Source: Bryobacterales bacterium
Lineage (GTDB): Bacteria; Acidobacteriota; Terriglobia; Bryobacterales; UBA6623
Assembly (NCBI GenBank): GCA_028819255.1
Contig: JAPPMB010000060.1
Coordinates: 106,381 to 149,379 of the forward strand
Length of the DNA stretch: 42,999 nt
Direction of reading: 5' to 3'
Within the stretch, counting starts at the first letter, position 1; each line of letters starts with the position of its first letter. The notes under the pieces are model-generated. The model made no database searches, was not told the DNA's origin, and saw only the letters and a list, made by a program, of their open reading frames with translations. Below are positions 1 to 8,941 of this stretch, one piece after another. Both the position numbers and the translations under genes were made by a program.

Positions 1-111
1 TCCCCCGCCTGGCCGCGGGGGGGGCCTTCTCACACCCCCGCACCCCTCCCCGCCCCCCCCCACACCCACCACCCCCCCCCCTCCCCCCGCCCCGCGCGGG
101 GGGGCCCCCCC
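1..111. other. low-complexity G/C homopolymer edge
   Basis: This stretch is almost entirely runs of C and G with a few CA steps. It cannot be read as the expected continuation of pyruvate carboxylase in any frame. The neighbouring coding sequence is clean from about base 112. The most likely explanation is poor base calling or assembly at a contig end, not biology. Confidence 0.75.
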
Positions 112-3084
112 CCGGGTCTCCGCATACTTCGCGAACACGTCCGGATAGAGGAGGTGGCTCAGGGCGTCCGCCCGGGTGGCCCTGCGACGGAGCAGCTTCC
201 CGGCCTGCTCCCTGGCGTCGTCGAGGTCGGCTGCTGGCAGCCTCTCCCCCGCTCTCCCCTCGATGGGCTCGTTCCGGCAAAGGAGGATCTCGCGGACCTC
301 CGGCGGCCATCCGCCGGGCGGCGAGCCCAGAGAGCCGCGCATCATGTCGATCACCGATTCCGGAAACCCGACATTGTGGTCTGGCGGGAGCTTGCGGACC
401 TCGTCGCAGGTCATCCCCTTGGAGAGCAGAAACAGGGCCAGATCCCCGACGACCTTGGAGGAGGGCGTGACCTTCACGATGTCGCCCAGGAGTTGGTTGA
501 CATCGGCGTACATCTGCTCTACTTCGCGCCAGCGCTGCGCAAGGCCCATCGCAGCGGCCTGCTGCTGCAGGTTGGTGAACTGCCCGCCCGGAATCTCGTG
601 CGTATAGAGGCGGGCGCTCCCCGCCTTCGGCGCGTTGTCGAACGGCAGGTAATAGGTGCGCACTGTTTCCCAATAGAGGGAGCAGTCCCCCAGCGCGTCC
701 GTGTCCAGCCCCGTGTCGCGCTCGGTGCCCTGCAGCGTGCCCACGAGCGTATTGAGGTTCGGCTGGCTCGTCGATCCGGACAGGGCGGCAACGCACGCGT
801 CAACCACATCGACGCCGGCCTCGGACGCCTTCAGGATCGTCGCAGCGTTGAGTCCGCTCCCATCGTGAGTGTGGAAGTGCACTGGCAGGCCCAGCTCCCC
901 GCGAAGCACCTTCACCAGCTCTTCCGCCGCGTAGGGACGGCACAGCCCGGCCATGTCCTTGAGGCCCAGCATGTGCGCGCCCATGCGCTTGAGCTCCCTG
1001 CCGAGATCGAGGTAGTAGTTGAGGCTGTACTTGGGACGTCGCGGGTCGCGAATGTCGCCCGTGTAGCAAATCGCCGGCTCGCAGATGGCGTGCGTGTCCC
1101 GGACCGCGTCCATGGCCACCTGCATGTTCGAAATGTCATTGAGCGAATCGAAGATCCGAAACACATCGATCCCTTGGCGGGCCGACTCGATGGTGAATTC
1201 CCTTACGACGTTGTCCGGATAACTTGTGTAGCCGACTGCGTTCGAGGCCCTCAGCAGCATCTGGAAGCAGAGGTTCGGCACTGCCTTGCGCATCTGCTGC
1301 AGGCGGGACCAGGGATCCTCGTAGAGGAAGCGCAGGGCGGAGTCGAATGTGGCCCCGCCCCACATCTCGAGACTGAAGAGGTTGGAAAGCCGCCTGGCGA
1401 CCGCCGGAGCGGTGACCATCAGGTCGTGGGTCCGGACCCGCGTCGCCAACAAGGACTGGTGGGCGTCACGAAACGTCGTGTCCGTCACGAGCAGTCGGCG
1501 CTGGTCCCACACCCACTGGCAGAACTTCTCCGCTCCCAGCTCAAGCAGCAGCTGGCGTGTCCCGGCCGGCGGCCGCGTGCCCCGCTCGAACGGCACTTCC
1601 GGCGGAGGCTCGAACTGCTTCAGCCGGGGCTTTCCCGCAACTGTTGAATTGCCGTTGACGATCGTGTCTCCGATGAAGCTGAGCAGCCGGTTGGCACGGT
1701 CGCGAGCGCGCCGGAACGTGAACAGCTCCGGCGTCTCCTCCAGGAAGTGCGTCGTCACGTCTCCGGCCTGGAAGGTCTCGTGGTTGACCACGTTCTGCAG
1801 GAACTGGATGTTGGTCTTGACGCCACGGATGCGGAACTCCCTCAGTGCGCGGTCCGCACGGGAGCACGCCCCCTTCAGCGTGGAATCCCAGGCTGTGACC
1901 TTGACGAGGAGGGAGTCGTAGAACGGACTTAGAACAGCCCCCGAATACGCGGCGCCGTCCAGGCGGATGCCGAAACCGGCGGGAGACCGGTAGGCCTGCA
2001 GGCGACCGTAGTCGGGAGAGAAGTCGTCCGTCGGATCCTCCGTCGTGATCCGGCACTGGATGGCGAAGCCGCGGCGCTGCACCTGGGACTGCGGAGGCAC
2101 GTCGAGCGGCGCTTCATGGAGGCGGTGGCCCTGGGCAACCAGAATCTGGGAGCGGACGAGATCGATGCCTGTTACGAGCTCCGTGACGGTGTGCTCGACC
2201 TGGATCCGCGGATTGACCTCGATGAAGTACCAGTCGCCCGAGTCGGCGTCCACGAGAAATTCGACGGTGCCGGCGTTGACGTACCCGCTCTCCCTTGCCA
2301 CGCGGATTGCCGCGTCGCAGATGGCGTTGCGGATGCCGGCGGGAAGATTCTCGGCCGGTGCAAGCTCGACGACCTTCTGGTGCCGCCTCTGGACGGAGCA
2401 GTCGCGCTCCCACAGGTGGACGACCGATCCGTGGGCGTCGGCGAGGATCTGGACCTCAATGTGCCGCGCCCGGGCGATGTATCGCTCCAGAAAAACAGAA
2501 CCGTCCCCGAATGTGCGATGGGCTTCGGTCCTGGCCTCCTCGACCCGGCCCAGCAGCTTTCCCTCGTCGTGGACAACGCGCATGCCGCGTCCGCCCCCGC
2601 CGAACGAGGCCTTGACAATCGCCGGATAGCCGATGGAGCGGGCAGCCTCGAGCACCTCGCTGGGCCCGGAACCCGCCAAGTCCGTCCCGGGCACGATCGG
2701 CACGCCCGCCGCGCGGGCGATCGCCCGGGCCCGAGTCTTGTCTCCGAGCGTGTCGAGCAGTTCCGGGGTAGGACCCACGAACGTGATGCCGGCATCGGCG
2801 CAGGCACTGGCGAACTTGCTGTTCTCGGAAAGAAACCCGTATCCCGGATGAATCGCGTCCACGCCGCAGTCCTTTGCCAGGGCGACGATGCCCTCGATGT
2901 CGAGGTACGCGGCGACCGGGCCCTTGTCGCCGCCGATTTCGTAAGCCTCGTCGGCCTTGAACCGGTGCAGGCTGAGGCGGTCCTCGTTGGAATAGATCGT
3001 CGCCGTCCGCAGGCCAAGTTCCGTGGCGGCACGCATGATACGAATCGCAATTTCGCTGCGATTCGCGACCAAGAGCTTCTGCAT
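112..3084 (-). CDS. pyc: pyruvate carboxylase, 3' end missing
   Basis: Biotin-dependent carboxylation of pyruvate to oxaloacetate, an anaplerotic step in the cytoplasm. About 991 residues are readable in one frame from ATG at 3084. The N-terminal biotin carboxylase half has the ATP-grasp loop GGGGRGMR (about 162-169), ERDCSVQRRHQK (about 226-237) and EVNPRIQVEH (about 289-298). The carboxyltransferase half has DTTFRDAHQS (about 533-542), the catalytic lysine in GLKDMAGL (about K709) and the metal-binding HFHTHDG (about 735). The last readable residues, LYPDVFAKYAETR, belong to the conserved PYC/OadA domain. Full-length enzymes have about 1,150 residues, so roughly 150 are lost, including the biotinyl-lysine domain. 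The loss coincides with the degraded window edge and is probably technical. No partner gene lies beside it. Confidence 0.95.
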
Positions 3085-3194
3085 CCTATCCCGATCTTAT
3101 CCCGAGTCCAGCGTGTTCGGGCACCTAAGGTGCTTTGCCGGTGCCTGGGCCCAGACCAGCTGCGGCCGCCCCTGATTCTGCGCCCGCGTCTGCC

Positions 3195-3530
3195 GGCGCG
3201 TGGACGGCGAGCCCAAGATCGTCTACCCGCCCCCCTCGGCAGTGCCGGCACGATCCTCGCCGCGGTCCGGGCCGCCGAGTTCACCGCCCGGCCCATCGAG
3301 GCCAACGTGCGCCAGTTCGGTGCCCCCGCCGCCTTGCTCGCCCTCGCCCGCCGGCTCCAGGTAGCCGATCACATCGACCGCATGCTCCCAAGCGCGGCTG
3401 CAGCCCCTACTTCCGGCGCTATCCCGCTGGTCACCGCGCTCAAACGCGGCCGCCGCTTGGGGCCCAAGGCCTGCCCCGCCCACTGGTTACCTGGGAGAAG
3501 TGGCCCGAGATGGTACCGCTGACGGGGCGT
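3195..3530 (+). pseudogene. IS1634/IS4-like transposase N-terminal remnant
   Basis: Pieces of a transposase N-terminus appear in different plus-strand frames. VDGEPKIVY lies in one frame; TILAAVRAAE, VRQFGAPAALLALARRLQ and VADHIDRMLP in a second; PKRG in another. This order (linker, FGA-x-A-L, RLQ-V-x-x-IDR-x-(L/V)PKRG) resembles the start of IS1634-type transposases. At least two frame changes are needed, no start codon is evident and the DDE catalytic region is absent. Family assignment rests on remembered motif order only. Confidence 0.5.
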
Positions 3531-3534
3531 TGAC

Positions 3535-3608
3535 TTCCGGACATCGTACGATCAGGCCATCGACGACGTTGTCAGGCACTTGCGCCACTCCTGCTGCGGC
3601 CCAACCTG
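3535..3608. repeat. imperfect direct repeat, copy A
   Basis: It begins TTCCGGACATCG and ends CACTTGCG-CACTCCTGCTG-GGC-AACCTG. It matches bases 4483-4574 with several mismatches and one gap of about 18 bases. It abuts the 3' edge of the transposase remnant, so it may be part of the old element or its flank. The two copies bracket the GNAT gene at 3936-4388. Confidence 0.65.
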
Positions 3609-3935
3609 GCACGATCCCGGCGCCAAGGGAGGGTCTGGCGCCGGCTCCGCCGGCCCGTCCTAGCAGCGCAGAATGGTGGCACACGTAGATTGATCCATGT
3701 TCGGAACTCAGGGGCTGGCCAAGCAAGCAGTGGAAGCATTCCTCGATCCGCGAGCCGAAAGGCGTGGCACCCTTGGTCCGAGGTATCCCAATGGCTCGCA
3801 GCGAAGGGTTCCGCGAGACCGTGCCCGGGATTCGCTTCGACGCGCTGAAGACTCGTCCCGCACATTCCGGGATTGGTGACGGGGAATGTGCTGAATGCTC
3901 CTGCCAGCCGACGGCTTGAGACGCGAAACCGCTGG
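3609..3935. other. gap without a convincing gene
   Basis: Open frames exist on both strands but none shows a recognisable domain. They share no ribosome site and overlap each other. The stretch lies between repeat copy A and the end of the GNAT gene and is probably debris of the neighbouring mobile element. Confidence 0.5.
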
Positions 3936-4388
3936 TCAAGCACCTGGCCGGATGTACTTTATGAATGGTGTCAACTCTCCGATGCGGTCATACAAGCGAC
4001 GGCCTACCACGTTGGAACGCTGCGTGGTCCAGTACACAGCCGGGCAGCCCGCCGCATCGGCCGCCGCATACACGCCTTCGATCAGGGCCCTCCCCACTCC
4101 GGTTCCTCGATCGCTCGCATCCACGAACAGGTCCTGCAGGTAGCAAACGTTCTCCACGCGCCAGCAGTGCCGGTGAAAGAGATAGTGTGTGATTCCCACG
4201 GAACGATCCCCACGGGTCGCGATTAGGCCGCGAAATTCGTCCAGCTTCCCAGAAAGCAAGCGCGAAAAAGTGATTTGATATACGGAATCCGGGACGGACG
4301 TATTGTAGAACTCCAGGTAGAGCGACCAAAGACGCCGCCACTCGAGCTGGTCGTCCGCGGCGAGTGGACGAATCGTCAGTTCGGGCAT
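3936..4388 (-). CDS. GNAT family N-acetyltransferase
   Basis: A 150-residue single-domain GNAT protein that would transfer an acetyl group from acetyl-CoA to an unknown amine. The N-terminus (LTIRPLAADDQLEWRRLW) fits beta1-alpha1 of the fold. YLQDLFVDASDRGTGVGRALIE (about 82-103) is motif A, with RGTGVG as a good match to the Q/R-x-x-G-x-G/A acetyl-CoA loop. YWTTQRSNVVGRRLYDRIG matches motif B. Length is normal and the ATG at 4388 is the natural start. It sits alone between two copies of an imperfect repeat, near transposase debris, so it may be acquired cargo. The substrate cannot be told from sequence. Confidence 0.88.
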   Translation of the reverse strand: MPELTIRPLAADDQLEWRRLWSLYLEFYNTSVPDSVYQITFSRLLSGKLDEFRGLIATRGDRSVGITHYLFHRHCWRVENVCYLQDLFVDASDRGTGVGRALIEGVYAAADAAGCPAVYWTTQRSNVVGRRLYDRIGELTPFIKYIRPGA

Positions 4389-4763
4389 TGGTCCACTCTA
4401 ACAAGGCCGTAGGGGCAGCAGAAGGCCAGTCTCAACACACTCGCATCCACACTCTCGAAGATCGGGTGGGCGAGCCTCCGAATTCCGGACATCGCAAATC
4501 ATTCCATAGACAACGTTGTCAGACAACCTCCTGATTGTCAAGCACTTGCGCTACTCCTGCTGAGGCAAAACCTGAATTGACTCGGAGTCACCGGACAATT
4601 CATAACCTAACCATGGAAGGCTAGATTCCTCCCTCCCATCCCTCCAGCCTTCCCCAAGCCATCGAACTCATACCGGCCGACGACATTGCTGGGAGAGCCG
4701 GTCTTCGGCATCGATCAGGGGGTGACGCCGGATAGGGCGGCGGGGGCGGCGGACCGCTGACGG
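4389..4763. other. intergenic region with repeat
   Basis: It holds repeat copy B (4483-4574) with its GACAAC/GTTGTC palindrome. Otherwise it is unusually AT-rich around 4500-4640 compared with the flanks. I see no open frame with support here. Confidence 0.5.
4483..4574. repeat. imperfect direct repeat, copy B
   Basis: Counterpart of 3535-3608. It contains the perfect 12-base palindrome GACAACGTTGTC at 4509-4520, immediately followed by AGACAAC, so GTTGTC/GACAAC is nested. Compared with copy A it carries about 18 extra bases that repeat the TTGTCA element. It could be an IS terminus, a small miniature-element end or a binding site. Confidence 0.65.
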
Positions 4764-5264
4764 CTAGTCGTCCCTCTTGCGCCGTCCCGCGACGGTCCCG
4801 CGGATGGCTTCCTCGAGGCGCTTGGGATGGTCGCTTCCCACGTAAAGCCGGCGGCCCTCATTGAGCCCGATCACGACCGCGCGGTCGCCGCGGGCGGTCC
4901 AGGCTTTCTTCTTGCCCGCACCACGCACCCCCCAGCCTCCGAATTCCGCCAGCGGCCGGTAACGCACGCTCTCCAGCGAGACGATGCTGTCGAAGGGCAC
5001 CATCTTGCGCACCAGCTTCACGGTTCCCAAGTGCATAACGATGCGAGTGTCCTGCACCAGCACCGTCAGCCCGCCCAGCGCGCCGCGCAGGCCCCACCCC
5101 GCGGCGAGGACGGCCGCGACCACGGCCACCCGGAAGGGGATGCCGCCGCCCGAGGTCACGAACACGGAATACGCGCACGACACGATCGCCCCGCAATAGA
5201 TGAGATCTACCCAAGACTCCCAGGGCGTGCGCTCGTGGTAGTGGGTCTGCTCCTCCGTCTTCAC
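4764..5264 (-). CDS. small membrane protein, PH-like domain
   Basis: A 166-residue protein of unknown function. The first 25 residues are polar (MKTEEQTHYHERTPWESW). They are followed by two hydrophobic segments (about 19-39 and 44-68) separated by a short GGGIPF turn, giving a membrane hairpin. The rest (about 70-166) is soluble and beta-rich: VLVQDTRIVMHLG, VPFDSIVSLESVRYRPLAEFGGWGVRG, then AVVIGLNEGRRLYVGSDHPKRLEEAI. That order resembles bacterial PH-like/DUF domains that follow two transmembrane helices. It is basic at the C-terminus (GRRKRDD). The gene stands alone, and the ATG start fits the hydrophobic pattern. Domain assignment is by pattern only. Confidence 0.75.
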   Translation of the reverse strand: MKTEEQTHYHERTPWESWVDLIYCGAIVSCAYSVFVTSGGGIPFRVAVVAAVLAAGWGLRGALGGLTVLVQDTRIVMHLGTVKLVRKMVPFDSIVSLESVRYRPLAEFGGWGVRGAGKKKAWTARGDRAVVIGLNEGRRLYVGSDHPKRLEEAIRGTVAGRRKRDD

Positions 5265-5306
5265 TTTCCGGTCTGGATGCGGTGAGGGGGATCGCTCCTT
5301 CGGCAG

Positions 5307-5877
5307 TCATCCTACCATCCCTCCATCGTTGCCGCCCGCTGCCGGCCGCCTCTTCAGAAAGCGCTGCAGGATGCGGTAGGTGAGCCCCCACACCGGTTGC
5401 CCCGGAACCGAGCGGCAGGGGAATTCGCGCTTTCCCGCAGGCGTTTCCACCGCCACCGCCGAGCGGGCCCCGGGGGTGCCGAGGTCGGCGACGGGCCCCA
5501 ATATCCGGCCGCGATCTCGATGCCGACCACGTACGCGTCAGAGCCTTCCGACAGGAGGATCACGAAGGGGGCGATCACGAGCCGGGGTATCGCTCACGAT
5601 GTCGGCTCCGGGTCGGGAAGCCCGCTCACCAGCGCGCCCGAATGGTCCAGGTCCATTGCGACTTCCTCGTGTGTCTCCCGCACCGCGGTCTCACGGAGGT
5701 CGGTGTTCGCCGGATCCCGGCCCCCCCCCCGGGAGCGCCATCTACTCCGACCCAGGGATCGCGCGGGAAACGCGCCCGGCGCCCGAGGCGGAAGGCAGGC
5801 GCTGGCTCCCGGCGCACCACGAGCGCGACCGCAGCCTGCTTTCTCGGGCCCCTGCCGGCCGGGATCCCTGCACTCAC
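5307..5877 (-). pseudogene. broken NUDIX hydrolase (CoA pyrophosphatase type)
   Basis: Pieces of a NUDIX hydrolase occur in correct order on the minus strand but in several frames. They are KQAAVALVVRREPAPAF (5' part), MALPGG (shifted), then the NUDIX box core DLRETAVRETHEEVAMD, SGALVSGLPDPEPTS followed by an in-frame TGA, then RLVIAPFVILL, and finally PVADLGTPGARSAVAV to PVWGLTYRILQRFL. The last segment is typical of CoA/ADP-ribose pyrophosphatases of the NudL/YeaB kind. Breaks lie near a run of ten C (5721-5730), at the TGA near 5597, and near 5495. Either a true pseudogene or accumulated homopolymer errors. Further N-terminal residues may be readable up to about 5960. Confidence 0.7.
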
Positions 5878-6096
5878 CGGGAGGCAGCTTGGGTCATCCG
5901 CGACGCCACCGAGAGTTCTGGAAGGCGGCGAGGAGTCCGTCCGCGGCCGGCTAGCTCACCGCCCTTCTCTTCGCCCGGACCCTCCTGACCGCAGCCGAAC
6001 TTGGGAATCACCGGCAGGCCGGTCCGGCGTCGAGCACAGGACGGCCGGAATGGGCAGACGGAGCCAGCTCGCCGCAGACGCCTCGCCGGCAGGAAC

Positions 6097-8553
6097 TCAC
6101 TGCTCGGCCCTGAGCACCGTCATGAGATCGATCCGTGCGGCGCGACGCGCTGGAACGTATCCCGCAGCGACACAGACGGCAAGGATCGTCGTCGCCACGC
6201 CGGCACACGCCACGTAGTCGAGGACGCCGACGTCGAAGAGCAGCGATGTCATGAAGCGAGCTAACCCCAAGGCACAAAGCGCCCCAGATGCCGCGCCCAC
6301 GACAGCCGGCTGGAGTGCGGTGCCCATCGCCAAGGCAACCACCCGACCCGGCGTTGCGCCGAGCGCCGTCCGGATAGCGAACTCCGGCTCCCGCTGGGCC
6401 ACAGCCTGGGCGATGACGCTGTACACGCCTGCAGCCGCCAGCACGAGCGCCAGCGCACCGAAGACCGAAACGAGCAGCGTCCCGGCCTGCCGCTCGGCCT
6501 GCGAGCTCGCAATCACTTGATCCATCGTGCGAATCTCGGTGACGAAGGCGTGCTGGTCGACTCCGCGGATGCGCTCTCGAACCGCGGGCGCCGCGTTGAG
6601 CGGATTGCCCGCCGTTCGCGCGACCAAGGTGATTGCCGGTTGCGGGAACAAGCGTTGCGGATAGTACACGTCGACGGTCGGCGCCGCCTCAAGGCCGGTG
6701 TAGCGGACATCACCGGCGACGCCGACGACGGTCATCCGCCACTCGGGCGAACCGATGCGCTTGCCCAGCGGATCCTTTCCAGGCCAGTAGCGCTCGGCGA
6801 ACGACTCGCTCACCAGGATGCTGCGGGGATACCCGCGCTGTCCAGCCTCGTCGCGCGCCTCGAAGCCCCGACCGGCAACGATCGGAATCTGCATCGTCTC
6901 GAGATACCCGGGGCTGACCACACGAATGCGGTAGCTCGGCTCCTGGGCATCGGCTGGCGGGACGTAGCCCTCGATGGCGGCCGACCCGAAGAAGCCGCCT
7001 GCACTCATCGGAACGCCTTGGACGACGGCCGCATGGGTGACCCCGGGCAGGGAACGGACGGCGTTAATCACGTCGCCGGCGAAGACCGTGTTGTGATCCC
7101 AGTCGAACTTGTTCTCCGGGAGCGAAACCGTCATCGTCAGCACATTGGACGAGTTGAATCCAGGCTCCACCTGCGAGGCGCGCAAGGCGCTGCGAACCAG
7201 CAGGCCCGCAGCCACCAGCAAGACAACGGTCAGTGCCACCTCGGCCGAGACCGCGACTGCGATCAGGCGCGTCCGGGATCCGTCCGGCGTCATGCCGCGT
7301 GCATCCAGCCCGATCAACAGCCCGCCCCGGGTCCTCGCGGCCCGCAGCGCGGGTACCACGCCGGTGATGCAGGCGGTCAGGAGAGCACTGACCAATGCGA
7401 ACGCCAGCACCGTTGGATTGACCGTCATCTCCTGAAGGGCCGGCAGGCTCCTCGGCAGCCAGGGCCTCACCTGTTCGATGGCCAAGGCGGCGAAGACGAC
7501 GCCCACCGCGCCGGCCCCCGCCGCAAGAACGGCCGCTTCGGCCAGAAACTGTCGCACGATCCGCCAACGGGCCGCACCGAGCGCCGCGCGAATCGCGACC
7601 TCCCGGTGTCGCGCGATGCCTCTGGCAAGGACGAGCGTCGCGACGTTCGCGCAGGAGATCAGCAGCAGCAGCCCTGCTCCCACCGACAGCAGCGCAACAC
7701 CGTCCCGCGACCCCGCCGCCGCATGCTCCCGGAGCGGCATGACACGCACCGTCCACCCTCGGTGCGCCTTTGGACGCTCTTCGGCCTGGCCGGCAGCGAT
7801 CGCGTGCATTTCGGCCTGTGCCTGCGCGATCTTGATCCCTGGTCGCAACTTCGCGACGACGTTGAATTGCCTCCCTTCGTACGCGCGCGTCTCGGTCGGC
7901 ATGATGTACCGCGGCAACCAGAAATCGATCGTGTCGACGACGGAGGCCACGCCCAGTTCGAAGTCGGTTTCGAGCGAGGGGAACCGCACGGGGGCGGTCG
8001 CCACGCCGAGGACCGTGAATCGAGTCGGCCCGACGCGGGAGAGATCCCGGACATGCAGATCGAGCGTGTCCCCCACGAGCGCTTCGTTCGCATCGAAGAG
8101 ACGGAGCCAGACTTCATGGCCGAGCACCACGGTGTCGGCCCCGCGATCCTGGGCGAGAAACGGGCGCCCGTTCAGCGACACGCCGAACACGTCAAAGAAC
8201 TCGGGGGTGACGAGCAAGCCGTTCAGGCGGTAGCTCTGCCCCCCGTCGATCACGTCCAGCGTGTGCCAACGGTAGCCGGCGGTCGCCTCGAAGGAGGTCG
8301 CGTAGTGCTGCCATTCGGCGAGTGTCCCCGCAGCCGTGCGTGCGTCTGGAATGTCGGCCAGTGGCCGGACGCTGCGCAGAGCCACCAGGCGCTCGCTGTC
8401 GGGATACGGGAGGGAGCGGAGCAGCAGTGTCTCGGCGACGCTGAACACGGCGGTCGCCGTGCCGATTCCGAATGCCAGAAGCAGGACCGCTGCCGCCACG
8501 AAGCCGCGGTTGCGCCGGAAGCCGCGGACGGCGCCGCGTAGATCTTCCTTCAT
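6097..8553 (-). CDS. FtsX-like duplicated ABC permease (ADOP family)
   Basis: An 818-residue inner-membrane permease with two copies of the MacB periplasmic core plus FtsX module, the layout of acidobacterial duplicated orphan permeases. An N-terminal helix (FVAAAVLLLAFGIGTATAVFSV) is followed by a periplasmic domain, then a three-helix FtsX unit around LLSVGAGLLLLISCANVATLVLARGI. A second helix and core follow, and a last FtsX unit ends in VPARRAARIDLMTVLRAEQ. RHREVAIRAALGAARWRIVRQ and EPEFAIRTALGATPGRVV are the repeated cytoplasmic coupling motifs. I chose the ATG at 8553 (MKEDLRGAVRGFRRNRG) over one ten codons upstream, because that opening is usual for the family. No ATPase gene is adjacent; the substrate is unknown. 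Confidence 0.9.
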   Translation of the reverse strand: MKEDLRGAVRGFRRNRGFVAAAVLLLAFGIGTATAVFSVAETLLLRSLPYPDSERLVALRSVRPLADIPDARTAAGTLAEWQHYATSFEATAGYRWHTLDVIDGGQSYRLNGLLVTPEFFDVFGVSLNGRPFLAQDRGADTVVLGHEVWLRLFDANEALVGDTLDLHVRDLSRVGPTRFTVLGVATAPVRFPSLETDFELGVASVVDTIDFWLPRYIMPTETRAYEGRQFNVVAKLRPGIKIAQAQAEMHAIAAGQAEERPKAHRGWTVRVMPLREHAAAGSRDGVALLSVGAGLLLLISCANVATLVLARGIARHREVAIRAALGAARWRIVRQFLAEAAVLAAGAGAVGVVFAALAIEQVRPWLPRSLPALQEMTVNPTVLAFALVSALLTACITGVVPALRAARTRGGLLIGLDARGMTPDGSRTRLIAVAVSAEVALTVVLLVAAGLLVRSALRASQVEPGFNSSNVLTMTVSLPENKFDWDHNTVFAGDVINAVRSLPGVTHAAVVQGVPMSAGGFFGSAAIEGYVPPADAQEPSYRIRVVSPGYLETMQIPIVAGRGFEARDEAGQRGYPRSILVSESFAERYWPGKDPLGKRIGSPEWRMTVVGVAGDVRYTGLEAAPTVDVYYPQRLFPQPAITLVARTAGNPLNAAPAVRERIRGVDQHAFVTEIRTMDQVIASSQAERQAGTLLVSVFGALALVLAAAGVYSVIAQAVAQREPEFAIRTALGATPGRVVALAMGTALQPAVVGAASGALCALGLARFMTSLLFDVGVLDYVACAGVATTILAVCVAAGYVPARRAARIDLMTVLRAEQ

Positions 8554-8941
8554 CGATCCCGCCCGGAATGACTCGGGCCGCAACGAACGACGGAGGCTTG
8601 ATTCAGGGCGTGGCGGTCGGCAGGGTGGCGCGTTCGAGCGGCTCGGGTCGCTGGCCGTCCTTCCCGAAGGCGACTATTGCGGACCGCAGAGGGGCGTCCA
8701 TGCGCCGCTCGTCCACGGCAACCCTCCCGCCGGGGGTCCGTGTTCTCGAACCCCGCGCTCACACCGGCAATCTCCGATCCGCGGCAACCCTGCTGCGACT
8801 GGGATATCGGCGGCAATGGCCCTGATGCTGCGCGTCGGGCCGCTTGATCAAGCCACCGCAGCGGCACCCACTCACCGCGCGGCACAGACTGGGTGCTGCC
8901 GCAAAGGACACCTCCGAGGAGAGTGCCTCGGCAATCGACGA
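8554..8941. other. gap between receptor and permease
   Basis: About 390 bases without a confident gene. On the minus strand a short frame ending near 8607 reads MDAPLRSAIVAFGKDGQRPEPLERATLPTATP then stop. It looks protein-like, but no start, domain or upstream continuation can be assigned; a stop precedes it at about 8777. It could be the decayed tail of a lost gene. Confidence 0.4.

Noticed and set aside
154..1647. A 497-codon plus-strand open frame
   Set aside because: It is antisense to pyruvate carboxylase, which has all its catalytic motifs; the translation is arginine- and valine-rich with no domain.
6517..8541. A 674-codon plus-strand open frame
   Set aside because: It is antisense to the FtsX-like permease and shows the typical composition of a GC-rich shadow frame.
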